Positions 48,023-57,171 of a stretch of 64,000 nt of DNA are shown in pieces. The DNA is from Mycobacterium sp. (GTDB lineage Bacteria > Actinomycetota > Actinomycetes > Mycobacteriales > Mycobacteriaceae). Where the stretch lies: the NCBI GenBank assembly GCA_016197405.1, contig JACPVR010000028.1:1-64000 (forward strand), in the 5' to 3' direction. The notes below the pieces were generated by a model. That model was not told where the DNA came from and searched no databases. It was given only the letters and a program-made list of their open reading frames with translations. Each line of letters opens with the position of its first letter. The first letter of the stretch is position 1. The position numbers and the translations under genes were made by a program.

Positions 48023-50416
48023 TCAGATCATGTCGTTTCGGGTCAGCCAGCGCATCACCGGCCATCCGATGAAGACCGGTAGCCAGCACGTCAGCACCCG
48101 GTAGAGCAGCACCGAGGGCACCGCAACCGCCGCGGGCACCCCGAACGCCGCCAGGCCACCGATCAATGCGGCCTCCACCGCGCCGACGCCGCCCGGTGTC
48201 GGGGCCGCCGAAGCCAATGTGCCGCCGACCATCGTCACGACGGTGACGGTGATGAACGATACGTTGCCGCCGAACGCCTCGACACTGGCCCACAATGCCA
48301 GCGCCGCGCCGAGAGTCGTTGCCGCACAACCGAGAACGATGATGAAGAGTCGCTTGGGCTCGCGTGCGAGTTCCACGAGGTCGACCAGCACTTCCTTGAT
48401 CCGCGGGCGTACCGCCGTCCCGAGCCAGCGCCGCAATTTGGGCACGAACATGAAGGTGCCGACGACGCCGAGCAGGATGCCGCCTGCCAGGTAGAGGATC
48501 GTCGCCGACGGCACGAAATGCGAGAGGTCGGCCGAGGCGCCTGCAAGCGCACTGAAGATGATCAGCAGCACGACGTGATCGATGACCTGCACGGTCTGCT
48601 GCAGGGCGACCGCCGTGGTGGCACGAACCGCGCCGAGACCGCCTTTCTGCAGGAACCGCGTCGACAGCGCCAGCCCGCCGACCCCGGCTGGCGTGGTGGT
48701 GGCGGCGAAAGTGTTGGCGAACTGCATGATCGTCAAATTCTTGAAGCTCACCGTCCGGTCGGCGCACGCCCACAATGCGGCTGCGGCCCCGACATAGGTC
48801 AGTGCCGACACCATCAGTCCCAGCAGTGCCCACCACCAGTTGGCGGTACGCAGTTCGGCGAAGAACGCCGGCACGGTGCTGATGAACGGGTAGGTCACGT
48901 AGACCAGTGCGACGAGCAGCACCAGCTGGATGACCTGATAGCGGGTGAACCGCGTGATGGTCTCGGCGCGGATCTGGTCCGCCCCGGTCTGTTTCTTGAC
49001 CTCGTCGCGCGCCGCGGCCATCACCGCCGCGGCCTCGGGCACGGAGTCGCGGATGCGTGCGGGCATGGCGGATTTGGTCAGCCGCTGTGAAGCCGTCAGT
49101 ACGGCGTCGCTGCCGAAAACCGCGACGGCCGAACGGACCGCGGTCTCAGCCTCGTAGAGCTGCGTCGTGGTCACCAGCAGTTGGGCGATATCGGCTTGGG
49201 ACTGGGTGTCGGTCGCCCCGAATTCGGCGCTGCCGAAACCGCCGAAACGCACCGCGACACCATCGCTTTCGGCACCGTCGAAAATGGCGGTGATCTCTTT
49301 GCAACGCAGGTCGCCGTGCGAGATCTGGTTGTCGTGCAGCACCCCCAACGCGGCCCAGACCTCCTGCACCGGGACATCGGCGGCGCACTGCTCCAGCGGC
49401 GTGCCGCACGCCGGGGAGTGCGCGTAGAGCATCCAGCCGCGGTCCAACGAGGCGACCGACACGGTGGAGGTGTTGGCGACACCGGCTTCACCGGCGGCGA
49501 TCACCATCAGCGCGCGGTGCTCGACAGCTCGGCGCATCGAGGTCTGCAGGGGAGCGGTCTCGGAGTTGCGCAGCCGCAGTTTGCGCCAGAACTGCCGCAG
49601 CGCCGAACCACTGCGCTGATTCGGGCCGTACAGCTCGACGAGCACGGTGTCGGTATCCGGCGATGCCGCCGTCAGCAGTAGCGGTCCGGACCCTGCGGGC
49701 CGCACGACGGTGAGCGTCGAGGTGCAAAAACCCCGGCGGGTCAGTGCCCGCACGGCCCCTTCGAGAGGGACTTCCAGTGCAGGCGTCCCGACGATCCACA
49801 CCACCAGCGCGCCGACGAGCCAGCCGACGGCCAGCCCCAGCAGCGACCGGGCCGGCACCACGGCGCTGACGACGAGATGGATCGGGACGAACGCCAGCAG
49901 CAGGCCCCACCACCAGCGGCGCCAGCGATCCGGAAGCCACGGGCCGGAGACCGTCAGCACCGCGGCCAGCATCCCGATCCAGCGCGGATCGTCGAGGAAC
50001 TGCGACAGCACGGTGTCGAGGCGGTCACCGAGATCGAAATGCCAGCGCGGCGCGGCGATGCCGTTACCGGTCACCGACAGCGCCAGAAAGCTCAGGGCAC
50101 CGGCGGTGCCGTATGCGCCCAACAGCTTCCACTGACGCCCGACGATGAGCCCGATCAGGATCGCGAACGGCAGTGCGAGGATTGCGATGCCGTATCCCAG
50201 GTAGACCAGGTTGGACTGGGTGGGGGTCAACACCCCGACGATGCCGGACACCGAACGCTCCAGCGCCACCCATTCGTTCCGGGTGATCAGCGAACTGGTG
50301 ACGACGACGGCCAGGAAGACCGCTGCGGCGCTCAGCCGGATGATGTCACTGGTCCGACGGGTCAACGGCTGCAGCAGGCTGCCCGAAACGGTGATGTCCC
50401 GCCCGTCAACTCGCAT
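48023..50416 (-). CDS. Large flippase-like membrane protein with kinase-like middle domain
   Basis: About 797 residues. N-terminal region of about six membrane helices (LSAAAVFLAVVVTSSLI, LVYLGYGIAILALPFAILIGL, ...), a soluble middle with HGDLRCKEI and FGGFGSAEFG at about 368-395 that resemble the catalytic and DFG loops of protein kinase-like folds, and a C-terminal LPG_synthase_TM/UPF0104 transporter region of about seven helices (TTTPAGVGGLALSTRF, AAPTPGGVGAVEAALIGG). Related C-terminal domains flip lysyl-phosphatidylglycerol or other lipids. ATG 50416 has GAGGA nine bases upstream; a TTG at 50479 is also in frame. Confidence 0.82.
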   Translation of the reverse strand: MRVDGRDITVSGSLLQPLTRRTSDIIRLSAAAVFLAVVVTSSLITRNEWVALERSVSGIVGVLTPTQSNLVYLGYGIAILALPFAILIGLIVGRQWKLLGAYGTAGALSFLALSVTGNGIAAPRWHFDLGDRLDTVLSQFLDDPRWIGMLAAVLTVSGPWLPDRWRRWWWGLLLAFVPIHLVVSAVVPARSLLGLAVGWLVGALVVWIVGTPALEVPLEGAVRALTRRGFCTSTLTVVRPAGSGPLLLTAASPDTDTVLVELYGPNQRSGSALRQFWRKLRLRNSETAPLQTSMRRAVEHRALMVIAAGEAGVANTSTVSVASLDRGWMLYAHSPACGTPLEQCAADVPVQEVWAALGVLHDNQISHGDLRCKEITAIFDGAESDGVAVRFGGFGSAEFGATDTQSQADIAQLLVTTTQLYEAETAVRSAVAVFGSDAVLTASQRLTKSAMPARIRDSVPEAAAVMAAARDEVKKQTGADQIRAETITRFTRYQVIQLVLLVALVYVTYPFISTVPAFFAELRTANWWWALLGLMVSALTYVGAAAALWACADRTVSFKNLTIMQFANTFAATTTPAGVGGLALSTRFLQKGGLGAVRATTAVALQQTVQVIDHVVLLIIFSALAGASADLSHFVPSATILYLAGGILLGVVGTFMFVPKLRRWLGTAVRPRIKEVLVDLVELAREPKRLFIIVLGCAATTLGAALALWASVEAFGGNVSFITVTVVTMVGGTLASAAPTPGGVGAVEAALIGGLAAFGVPAAVAVPSVLLYRVLTCWLPVFIGWPVMRWLTRNDMI

Positions 50417-50538
50417 GCCCCTGGATCCTCGGATCGGTTCGGGCCGCGTTTGCGGCTCACCGACAAGATATCGGGACAATCGCGCGGGTTTGCGCAGTCA
50501 GCGGTCGGAAGCGCCGTCCGGACTCGTCAACGGCGGCG

Positions 50539-50784
50539 TCAGTGGGTCGCCGGGACCGCTGCGGTGCGCTCCCGGTCGTCGGCGCGGCGGCCGTCCAGGA
50601 ACAGGAAAATGACGCTGGTGACGAAGGCAAGCGCCGCCAGCGCGAATGCGCCTGCGGTGAAGGCGAGGTCTGTGACACCGACGCCGGCGAGTCCGATTGC
50701 GCATCCGATCACGGCGGCGATGTTCAGCAGAAGTCCGGCTGACCCGAGGGCTTCGTGACCCGGATCCTGGGTTCGTTCCGTCAT
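50539..50784 (-). CDS. Small two-helix membrane protein
   Basis: 81 residues: MTERTQDPGHEALGSA, helix LLLNIAAVIGCAIGLAGVGV, short loop, helix AGAFALAALAFVTSVIFLFL, then a charged tail GRRADDRERT. No recognised family. Upstream of the flippase-like gene on the same strand (122 bases), possibly cotranscribed. No Shine-Dalgarno sequence seen. Confidence 0.65.
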   Translation of the reverse strand: MTERTQDPGHEALGSAGLLLNIAAVIGCAIGLAGVGVTDLAFTAGAFALAALAFVTSVIFLFLDGRRADDRERTAAVPATH

Positions 50785-50934
50785 GGCGGAAGCAGATACC
50801 CCCCAAGGGCATGCCGAAAACCACGAATTCGACGGGTTTGAACTGTCGCCGGGCGGGGAAATGTTCCTGTCACACACAGACTTGTCGCCAGAGAGGCCCG
50901 GTCCCTGAGTAAAGGGGCCGGGTCTTTCGACATG

Positions 50935-50940
50935 TAGGTT
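50935..50940 (+). promoter_or_regulatory. Putative -10 box of a leaderless SDR transcript
   Basis: TAGGTT eight bases before the ATG at 50949; supports that ATG over the GTG at 50943, which is only two bases away from the box. Confidence 0.4.
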
Positions 50941-50948
50941 CTGTGTTC

Positions 50949-51773
50949 ATGGGAGAACTCGACGGCTCTGTCGCCGTCATCACCGGCGCCGCTCGCGGGC
51001 AGGGACGCAGCCACGCCGTCGCCTTGGCGCAGCAGGGTGCCGACATCATCGCCGTCGACCTGTGCGCCGATATCGACGCCATTCCGTACCCGCTGGCCAC
51101 GGCCGATGACCTCGCCGAGACCGTGCTGCTGGTGCAGCAGGCAGGCGCCCGGGCGGTGCCCGTCGTCGCCGATGTCCGTGATCTGCCCGCGCTGGAAGCC
51201 GGCATCCAGGCCGGTATCGACCAACTCGGCGATGTCGACATCGTGGTCGCGAACGCCGGTGTGGTCGCGATCGGTGAGCGCGACCCGCACGCCAAGCCCG
51301 TATACGACGCGATCGTCGACACCAACCTCACCGGGGTGTGGCACACCCTGGTCGCCACCGTGCCCTCGATCATCCGCAAGGGTCGTGGCGGGTCGATCGT
51401 GCTGGTCAGCTCCTCGCAGGGGCTGACGGGCCGTGGCGGCGACGGCAGCGCCGCGATGTTCGCCTATGCGGCGTCCAAGCACGGTGTCGTCGGGTTGATG
51501 CGCTCGGCTGCCAATGCGTATGGGCCGCACAAGATCCGGGTCAACTCGGTGCACCCGGGCGGGGTGGCCACACCGATGATCCTCAACGACTTCGTCGCGA
51601 GCCGGATGGCGGAGAGTTCCGATGCCAGCGTGATGTCGCAGGCGACGCTGCCCGATGTGCTGTTCGTCGACCCGCAGGACGTCTCCGAAGTGGTGCTGTT
51701 CCTGGTCGGGCCGCGGGCGCGCTACGTCACCGGTGTCACGGTGCCGGTCGACGCCGGCCACGTCGCGACCTAG
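50949..51773 (+). CDS. Mycofactocin-coupled SDR family oxidoreductase
   Basis: 274 residues. GAARGQGRSHAVALAQQGADIIAVDLC is the signature of the SDR subfamily whose NAD is thought to stay bound and be re-oxidised by mycofactocin. NAG (VVANAGV), SSSQGLTGRGG and YAASKHG complete the SDR set. It probably oxidises an alcohol to a ketone; substrate unknown. Convergent 4-base overlap with the cyclase gene that follows. Confidence 0.88.
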   Translation: MGELDGSVAVITGAARGQGRSHAVALAQQGADIIAVDLCADIDAIPYPLATADDLAETVLLVQQAGARAVPVVADVRDLPALEAGIQAGIDQLGDVDIVVANAGVVAIGERDPHAKPVYDAIVDTNLTGVWHTLVATVPSIIRKGRGGSIVLVSSSQGLTGRGGDGSAAMFAYAASKHGVVGLMRSAANAYGPHKIRVNSVHPGGVATPMILNDFVASRMAESSDASVMSQATLPDVLFVDPQDVSEVVLFLVGPRARYVTGVTVPVDAGHVAT

Positions 51774-53260
51774 CCGGCCGGCGCGAACAGCTCGGTCGTA
51801 GCCGCACGACCACGCAGCATCACCGATCCCGACGCGACCCACCTGGGACGTTCGTCGCCGTCGGCACCCTCGATCGCGTTGCCGGAGCACAGGATTCGGC
51901 CCGGCTCGATCTTGGCCCGGTCGGCCAGACGGGCCGCCTCGTTGACCGGATCTCCGATCACCGTGTATTCGAATCGGTTCACGGCGCCGATGAAACCGGC
52001 GAACACCGTTCCGGCCGCTACGCCGATACCGAAATCGACCGCCCGCAGCCGGCGCATCTGCTCGCCCAGGTCGCGTGCGGCCGCCAGCGCGTCCGACACC
52101 GCGCCCTGCCTGCGGACGGGCGCGCCGAATATCGCCAGCACCGCATCGCCCTGGAATTTGTTGACGAATCCGTGGTGGCGGTCGACGGCGGCGACCGCCA
52201 GACCGAAGAACTCGTTGAGCACATCGGCGACTTCCTGCGGTGGGTGGTTGGCGGCCAGCTGGGTCGAGCCGGCGAGGTCGACGAACAGCACCGCGACATC
52301 CCGCACGTCGCGGTACATGGCGTCATCGCGGTCCTCCAGTAGCCGCACCACGTCATCGCCGACGTTGCGGCCGAACAGGTCGCGCAGCCGGTCGCGTTCC
52401 CGCAGGCCCGCCACCATCGCATTGAATCCGGCCTGGAGCCGGCCGATCTCGGACTGTTCGTAGACGTCGACGGTGTGGCCGAGGTTGCCGTGCTCGACAT
52501 CGGCCATGGCGTCGACGACATCACCCACCGGATCCGATATCGAGCGTGCCACCAGGATCATCGCGCGCAGGCCCCAGACCACTGCAACGGCGAGCAGCGC
52601 CAGCACCGGAAGTTCCAGTGATGCCGTGCGCTCGATGATCCAGCCGTTGGCGCGCAACAGGATCAGCAGTGCGACACCCGCGCTGGGCAGCGCGCTGCAC
52701 AGCACCCAGACGGCGAAAAGCCGCGCCAACACCCCGGGGGCGGTGTCGCGGGTCGCGGTCGTCGGCGCGGCAGCCGACGTCAGCGGACGCAGCGAGCGCA
52801 CCGTGAGCAGCAATGCCGTCAGCACCGCGGCGGTGGCGCCGAAGAACACCGTGGGAACGATCAACACGACAGCAGGCAGTGTGGCGGGCAGGTTGGCCAC
52901 GACCACCACGATCCCGCTGAGCACCCAGACCAAGGCCACCAGAACCGATTGGCGCCGCGGTATGGCCAGCGCCCGTTCGCGCTGCCGGGCCGTGGGTGTC
53001 TGGCCGGTGACGAACCAGCGCATCGACGGCAGGACGGCAAGGGTGCTGCCGACGGCGACGGCGATGATGGCGGCCGCCGCGACGACGGCGATGACGGCGG
53101 GTGTGCGACCGGAGTAGATGCCTGCGGCGGCGCCGGTGGTTTCGCGGCCCAGCGCTGTCAGGACGAAGACGACTTCGGTGACGGCCAGGATGTGCGCGAC
53201 GGTGACACCGGCTGCGTAACGGATGGCCGCCCGGAGGGCGTCAGGTGTAGGTCGGTTCAC
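51770..53260 (-). CDS. Membrane adenylate/guanylate cyclase with HAMP domain
   Basis: 496-residue paralog of the cyclase at 3528-5135 with the same plan: about six N-terminal membrane helices, HAMP linker (VARSISDPVGDVVDAMADVEHGNLGHTV), then the class III domain with FVDLAGSTQLAA, NKFQGDAVLAIFGAP and RFEYTVIGDPVNEAARL intact. It belongs to the Rv1318c/Rv1319c/Rv1320c type. Its start overlaps the 3' end of the upstream TetR gene by 20 bases, so the two are probably cotranscribed. Confidence 0.9.
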   Translation of the reverse strand: MNRPTPDALRAAIRYAAGVTVAHILAVTEVVFVLTALGRETTGAAAGIYSGRTPAVIAVVAAAAIIAVAVGSTLAVLPSMRWFVTGQTPTARQRERALAIPRRQSVLVALVWVLSGIVVVVANLPATLPAVVLIVPTVFFGATAAVLTALLLTVRSLRPLTSAAAPTTATRDTAPGVLARLFAVWVLCSALPSAGVALLILLRANGWIIERTASLELPVLALLAVAVVWGLRAMILVARSISDPVGDVVDAMADVEHGNLGHTVDVYEQSEIGRLQAGFNAMVAGLRERDRLRDLFGRNVGDDVVRLLEDRDDAMYRDVRDVAVLFVDLAGSTQLAANHPPQEVADVLNEFFGLAVAAVDRHHGFVNKFQGDAVLAIFGAPVRRQGAVSDALAAARDLGEQMRRLRAVDFGIGVAAGTVFAGFIGAVNRFEYTVIGDPVNEAARLADRAKIEPGRILCSGNAIEGADGDERPRWVASGSVMLRGRAATTELFAPAG

Positions 53261-53852
53261 CCAGACCGACCCCGATACCGTTGAGGCAGAACCGAACCAG
53301 GTGTTCGACGTCGGCAGCCGGCGGTCGTTCGCCGGAGCCCAGGTAGCGCCGCAGCGTGCCCATGGTGGCGTGGAATACCGCGTCGGCGTCGCGTTCTGGG
53401 GCGGCGCGGCCCATGGCTGCTATCGGTGCGGTCAGCAACTCGCGCAGCGGCACCATGATCGCCTCGTCGGACGCCTTGCGGTGCGCTGCCGCCGACATCT
53501 GGGCCAGCGTCGCGTGACACATGCTGAACAGCTGCGGATCGCTGACCTGTTCGAGCAGGCCTTCGACCCACTGCGCGACCCTGCCTGCGGAGTCGGGTTC
53601 GTGGTCCATCCGGATCCGCAGATGCCCTGCGACGACCCTGATGCCGCGTTCCATCACCGCCAGCACCAGGTCGTCCTTTCCGCTGAAGTAGCGGTAGAAG
53701 GTCTTGTTGCAGGTGCCGGCCTCGGCGATGATGTCGCTGACCTTCGGTGCCTCGGGTGCGGCCCGCGACATGACCCGCACGGCGGCGGCGAGAATTCGTT
53801 CGACTTCGCCGGCGTCGTCACGCCCGCGAAAGTCCGGCGGTGGTGTCGTCAC
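53241..53852 (-). CDS. TetR-family transcriptional regulator
   Basis: 203 residues, N-terminal helix-turn-helix: VERILAAAVRVMSR, then PKVSDIIAEAGTCNKTFYRYFSGKDDLVLAVMERG. The C-terminal ligand/dimer domain (LCHATLAQMSAAAH-like helix, LVRFCLNGIGVGL) is unremarkable. GTG start. Placed head-to-head with the mutase operon, 280 bases apart, with an inverted repeat at 53882-53896 close to its own start; it is the natural candidate to repress that operon and itself, probably released by an acyl-CoA. Confidence 0.85.
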   Translation of the reverse strand: MTTPPPDFRGRDDAGEVERILAAAVRVMSRAAPEAPKVSDIIAEAGTCNKTFYRYFSGKDDLVLAVMERGIRVVAGHLRIRMDHEPDSAGRVAQWVEGLLEQVSDPQLFSMCHATLAQMSAAAHRKASDEAIMVPLRELLTAPIAAMGRAAPERDADAVFHATMGTLRRYLGSGERPPAADVEHLVRFCLNGIGVGLGEPTYT

Positions 53853-53881
53853 CGCACCGCTAGCTGCTCATCGGCATGTAT

Positions 53882-53896
53882 GAGAATAACTTTCTC
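53882..53896. promoter_or_regulatory. Candidate TetR operator, copy 1
   Basis: GAGAA-N5-TTCTC (centre TAACT), a perfect inverted repeat 30 bases upstream of the TetR gene, set in an AT-richer stretch. The same GAGAA-N5-TTCTC occurs at 58593-58607. Thirteen of fifteen positions agree if the centres are included loosely. Confidence 0.55.
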
Positions 53897-54072
53897 GAAT
53901 ACAGCTATGGTCACTTTCCTTCATCCCGGAGTCTCGCGTTCGTGCCGGTCCGAATTCGAGGAGGACCACCCCGCCGGCGGGCCGCTGCCATCAAGGTACG
54001 GCCGGCGGTCGGCGCAAAATGGCATGTGAAGGCGTTGGGTGGTACCCCGGCAGGCGTTTCCGACAGGCGGTA

Positions 54073-54101
54073 TTGGCATTCTCTTTTTTTGCAAGTACGT
54101 T
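54073..54101 (+). promoter_or_regulatory. Candidate SigA promoter of the mutase operon
   Basis: TTGGCA (54073-54078), 17-base spacer with a T-run, TACGTT (54096-54101). Transcription would begin near 54108, about 25 bases before the mutase ATG. Hexamers and spacing fit a housekeeping promoter. Confidence 0.5.
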
Positions 54102-54132
54102 ATCGATGTGGCTATCGAGAACGGCTCCCACG

Positions 54133-55710
54133 ATGGGTGACCCCGTCCAGACGTCGTCCGGAATACCGCTGGAACCGGTCTACGGACCCGATGACCGGCG
54201 TGCCGAGCCGCCTGCACCGGGCGAATACCCCTTCACCCGGGGTAACTTCGCCACCGGTTACCGCGGGCGGTTGTGGACGTTCCGGCAGTACTCGGGATTC
54301 GGTACGGCGGAGGAATCCAACCAGCGTTACCACTACCTGCTCGGCCAGGGCGGCACCGGACTGTCGGTGGCGCTCGACCTGCCGACACAGTGCGGATACG
54401 ACTCCGACGATGCCGAGTACGGCGAGGAGGTGGGGCGCGTCGGCGTGGCCGTCGACACCTTGGCCGATGCCGAGATCCTGTTCGACGGCATCCCGCTGGA
54501 CAAGATCAGCACCAGTTTCACCATCAACGGCACCGCGGCGATCCTGCTGGCCTTCTACGTTGCCGCGGCCGAGAAGGCCGGCGTGCCACGCGAGAAGCTC
54601 ACCGGAACCATCCAGAACGATATCCTCAAGGAATACGCATCGCGGGGCACCTGGATCTGGCCGCCCGAACCCTCGCTGCGGCTGATCGCCGACACCATCG
54701 AATTCTGCGCGGCCGAGGTACCCCGATTCAACGCGATATCGGTGGCGGGAGCACATTTCCGGGACGCCGGCGCCAACGCCGTGCAGGAGATGGCATTCAC
54801 CCTTGCCGACGGCGTGACCTATTGCGACACCGTCGTCGAACGCGGCCGGATGACCATCGACCAGTTCGCGCCGCAGATCTCGTTCTTCTTCTACACCCAT
54901 GGCGATTTCTTCGAAGAGATCGCCAAATACCGTGCCGGACGGCGCCGCTGGGCGACCATCGTGCGTGAACGATGGGGTGCGGCCACCGACAAGGCGTCGA
55001 TGTTCCGGTTCGGCTGTGTCGCGGGCGGGGCTTCGCTGTATGCGCCCCAGGCGCAGAACAATCTGGTCCGGGTCGCCTACGAGTCGATGGCGGCCGTCCT
55101 CGGCGGTGTGCAGTCGATGTTCACCGCGGCCTGGGATGAACCCTTCGCACTTCCCAGCGAGGAGTCGGCGACGCTGGCGCTGCGCACCCAGCAGATCCTC
55201 GCTTACGAGACCGGTGTCACCCGGGTGGCCGACCCGCTGGGCGGTTCCTATTTCGTCGAAGCGCTCACCGACGCCACCGAGGAACGCATCATCGAGATCA
55301 TGGCCGATTTGGAGAACCACGGCGGAATGGTTCGCGCCATCGAGGACGGCTATCTGCAGGGCCTGATCGCCGACGAAGCCTTCAAGATCCATCATGAGGT
55401 CGAATCGGGTGAGCGGCCCGTGGTCGGTGTGAACCGGTTCGTCGCCGATGAACCACCGCCCGATATCGCCACCTATGAACTCGACGCCGAAGGCCGCGAA
55501 GTTCAGCTCAAACGCCTCGCCCGAGTCAAGGCCGAACGTGATTCCGCTGATGTCGCAGCCAAACTCGCGGCATTGTCGCGCGCCGCCGAAGGGACGGACA
55601 ATCTCATGCATGCGCTGATCGACTGCGCCAACGCCTACTGCACGGTCGGGGAGATGGTCACCGCGCTGAAGGATGTCTGGGGCGAATTCCAGCAGCCGGT
55701 GGTGTTCTGA
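54133..55710 (+). CDS. B12-dependent acyl-CoA mutase, large (catalytic) subunit
   Basis: 525 residues of the methylmalonyl-CoA mutase alpha-barrel family without the B12 domain. RQYSGFGTAEESNQRY places Tyr53 where methylmalonyl-CoA mutase has Tyr89, and ASRGTWIWPPEPS places Arg171 where it has Arg207, the residues that hold the substrate carboxylate; isobutyryl-CoA mutase has Phe and Gln there. DLPTQCGYDSDD, GTIQNDILKEY and SVAGAHFRDAGA are further blocks. The split subunit plan is that of archaeal and ICM-type mutases. Substrate likely carries a second carboxylate or similar group. The frame is open from 54019; ATG 54133 is chosen from similarity. Confidence 0.88.
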   Translation: MGDPVQTSSGIPLEPVYGPDDRRAEPPAPGEYPFTRGNFATGYRGRLWTFRQYSGFGTAEESNQRYHYLLGQGGTGLSVALDLPTQCGYDSDDAEYGEEVGRVGVAVDTLADAEILFDGIPLDKISTSFTINGTAAILLAFYVAAAEKAGVPREKLTGTIQNDILKEYASRGTWIWPPEPSLRLIADTIEFCAAEVPRFNAISVAGAHFRDAGANAVQEMAFTLADGVTYCDTVVERGRMTIDQFAPQISFFFYTHGDFFEEIAKYRAGRRRWATIVRERWGAATDKASMFRFGCVAGGASLYAPQAQNNLVRVAYESMAAVLGGVQSMFTAAWDEPFALPSEESATLALRTQQILAYETGVTRVADPLGGSYFVEALTDATEERIIEIMADLENHGGMVRAIEDGYLQGLIADEAFKIHHEVESGERPVVGVNRFVADEPPPDIATYELDAEGREVQLKRLARVKAERDSADVAAKLAALSRAAEGTDNLMHALIDCANAYCTVGEMVTALKDVWGEFQQPVVF

Positions 55711-56111
55711 TGGCCCGGGTACTGGTGGCCAAACCCGGTCTTGACGGGCACGATCGCGGCGCCAAGATCGTCGCCCGCACCCTGCGCGACGCCGGATTCG
55801 AGGTCATCTACACCGGGATCCGGCAACGCATCGAAGACATCGTCTCCATCGCGCTACAGGAAGACGTTGCGGTGGTGGGGCTTTCGATCCTCTCCGGTGC
55901 GCACCTCGCGCTGACCGCACGCACCGTCGACGCACTGCGGGCCGCTGACGCCGGTGATATCGCCGTCGTGGTCGGTGGCACCATTCCGCAGGGTGACGTC
56001 CAGAAGCTGCTCGACGCCGGCGCCGCCGCGGTTTTCCCCACCGGGACACCGCTGGATGCGCTGGTCCGTGACGTACGCGCACTGACCGAGACCGCGGGCG
56101 AGTCGGTATGA
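55710..56111 (+). CDS. B12-dependent acyl-CoA mutase, cobalamin-binding subunit
   Basis: 133 residues, Rossmann-like cobalamin domain: GLDGHDRG carries the D-x-H-x-x-G motif with His14 as lower cobalt ligand, then VGLSILSGAHL and VVVGGTIPQGD shape the B12 tail pocket. Overlaps the large subunit by one base (TGATG), so they are made together and probably assemble as a heterotetramer. Confidence 0.93.
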   Translation: MARVLVAKPGLDGHDRGAKIVARTLRDAGFEVIYTGIRQRIEDIVSIALQEDVAVVGLSILSGAHLALTARTVDALRAADAGDIAVVVGGTIPQGDVQKLLDAGAAAVFPTGTPLDALVRDVRALTETAGESV

Positions 56112-56214
56112 CGGCGGGCGCCGATACGCCGAACGTGCGCACAGTGCGACTTTCGGCTCGATTTTTCGCAGTGGACGCACGCTCGGCGTGGCGATCCGGG
56201 GGAGGACGGTGCAC

Positions 56215-57171
56215 ATGCGGCTGGGAGTGATGATCGGGGCCGAGCGCGGCGATATGGCCCGCAAGGTGACCAAATTCCTGTCCGATATCGAGTGGGCCGA
56301 GGCCGCCGGACTCGATACCGCGTGGATGCCGCAGGTGCCCGACGATTTCGACGTACTGACCATGGTGTCGCTGATGGGCAGCCGGTCCAGCCGGATCGAG
56401 CTCGGCACCGCCGTGGTACCCCTGCAGCCACAGCATCCGATCGCTTTGGCCCGGCAGGCGTTATCGGTGCACGCCGGTAGCGGCGGACGGTTGGCGCTCG
56501 GCGTAGGCCCCTCGCATCACTGGATCATCCGCGACATGCTGGGCATTCCGTACGAGAAGCCGGCCGCCTACACCAGGGACTATCTCGAGGTGCTCAACGC
56601 CGCGCTGGCCGGTCCCGGACCGGTTGACGTGGAGAATGATTCGTTCACCGTGCACAACCCGACGGCGCTGGGTGCGCAGCCGCGGCTGCCGGTGCTCGTC
56701 GCGGCGCTCGGACCGGTGATGCTGCAGATCGCCGGTGAACTGGCCGACGGCACGGTGCTGTGGATGGCCGACGAGCGGGCCATCGGCGATCACATCGCGC
56801 CGCGGATCAACAAGGCCGCCGACAACGCCGGCCGGCCGGCACCGCGCATCGTGGCGGGTATCCCGGTATGCCTGTGCGCCAACTCCGAGATCGATGCCGC
56901 CAAGGAACGGGCCAACCGGATCCTGGCCGAGGCCGAGACCTCGCCGAACTATCAGCGACTGCTTGACCGCGGTGATGCCCGCACTGTGGGCGATCTGTGC
57001 GCCGCCGGCGACGAAGAGGCAATCCTGGCCCGTTTCAAGCGTTTTGCCGATGCCGGGGTCACCGACCTGTCGGTCCGGTTGCTGCCGATCGGGGACACCC
57101 GTGACGAGTTGGTGGCGTCGAAATACCGGACCCGCGAAGTGATCGCGGAACTGGCCGACCAGATCCGGTGA
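56215..57171 (+). CDS. F420-dependent LLM-class oxidoreductase
   Basis: 318 residues of the bacterial luciferase-like fold: MRLGVMIGAERGDMARKV, DTAWMPQVPDDFDVLTMVSLMG, RIELGTAVVPLQPQHPIALARQAL, GRLALGVGPSHHWII. This matches the MSMEG_4879-type LLM family (TIGR03564) assigned to F420 use. It may reduce or oxidise an intermediate of the mutase pathway. ATG 56215 with GGAGG nine bases upstream. About 100 bases follow the B12 subunit; its end overlaps the CoA-transferase by 4 bases. Confidence 0.88.
   Translation: MRLGVMIGAERGDMARKVTKFLSDIEWAEAAGLDTAWMPQVPDDFDVLTMVSLMGSRSSRIELGTAVVPLQPQHPIALARQALSVHAGSGGRLALGVGPSHHWIIRDMLGIPYEKPAAYTRDYLEVLNAALAGPGPVDVENDSFTVHNPTALGAQPRLPVLVAALGPVMLQIAGELADGTVLWMADERAIGDHIAPRINKAADNAGRPAPRIVAGIPVCLCANSEIDAAKERANRILAEAETSPNYQRLLDRGDARTVGDLCAAGDEEAILARFKRFADAGVTDLSVRLLPIGDTRDELVASKYRTREVIAELADQIR

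Noticed and set aside
53853..54132. Cobalamin riboswitch before the B12 mutase
   Set aside because: No B12-box or matching stem set could be found in the 280-base leader.
54112..55611. 499-codon minus-strand frame over the mutase large subunit
   Set aside because: Mirror of a strongly conserved gene; no recognisable domain.
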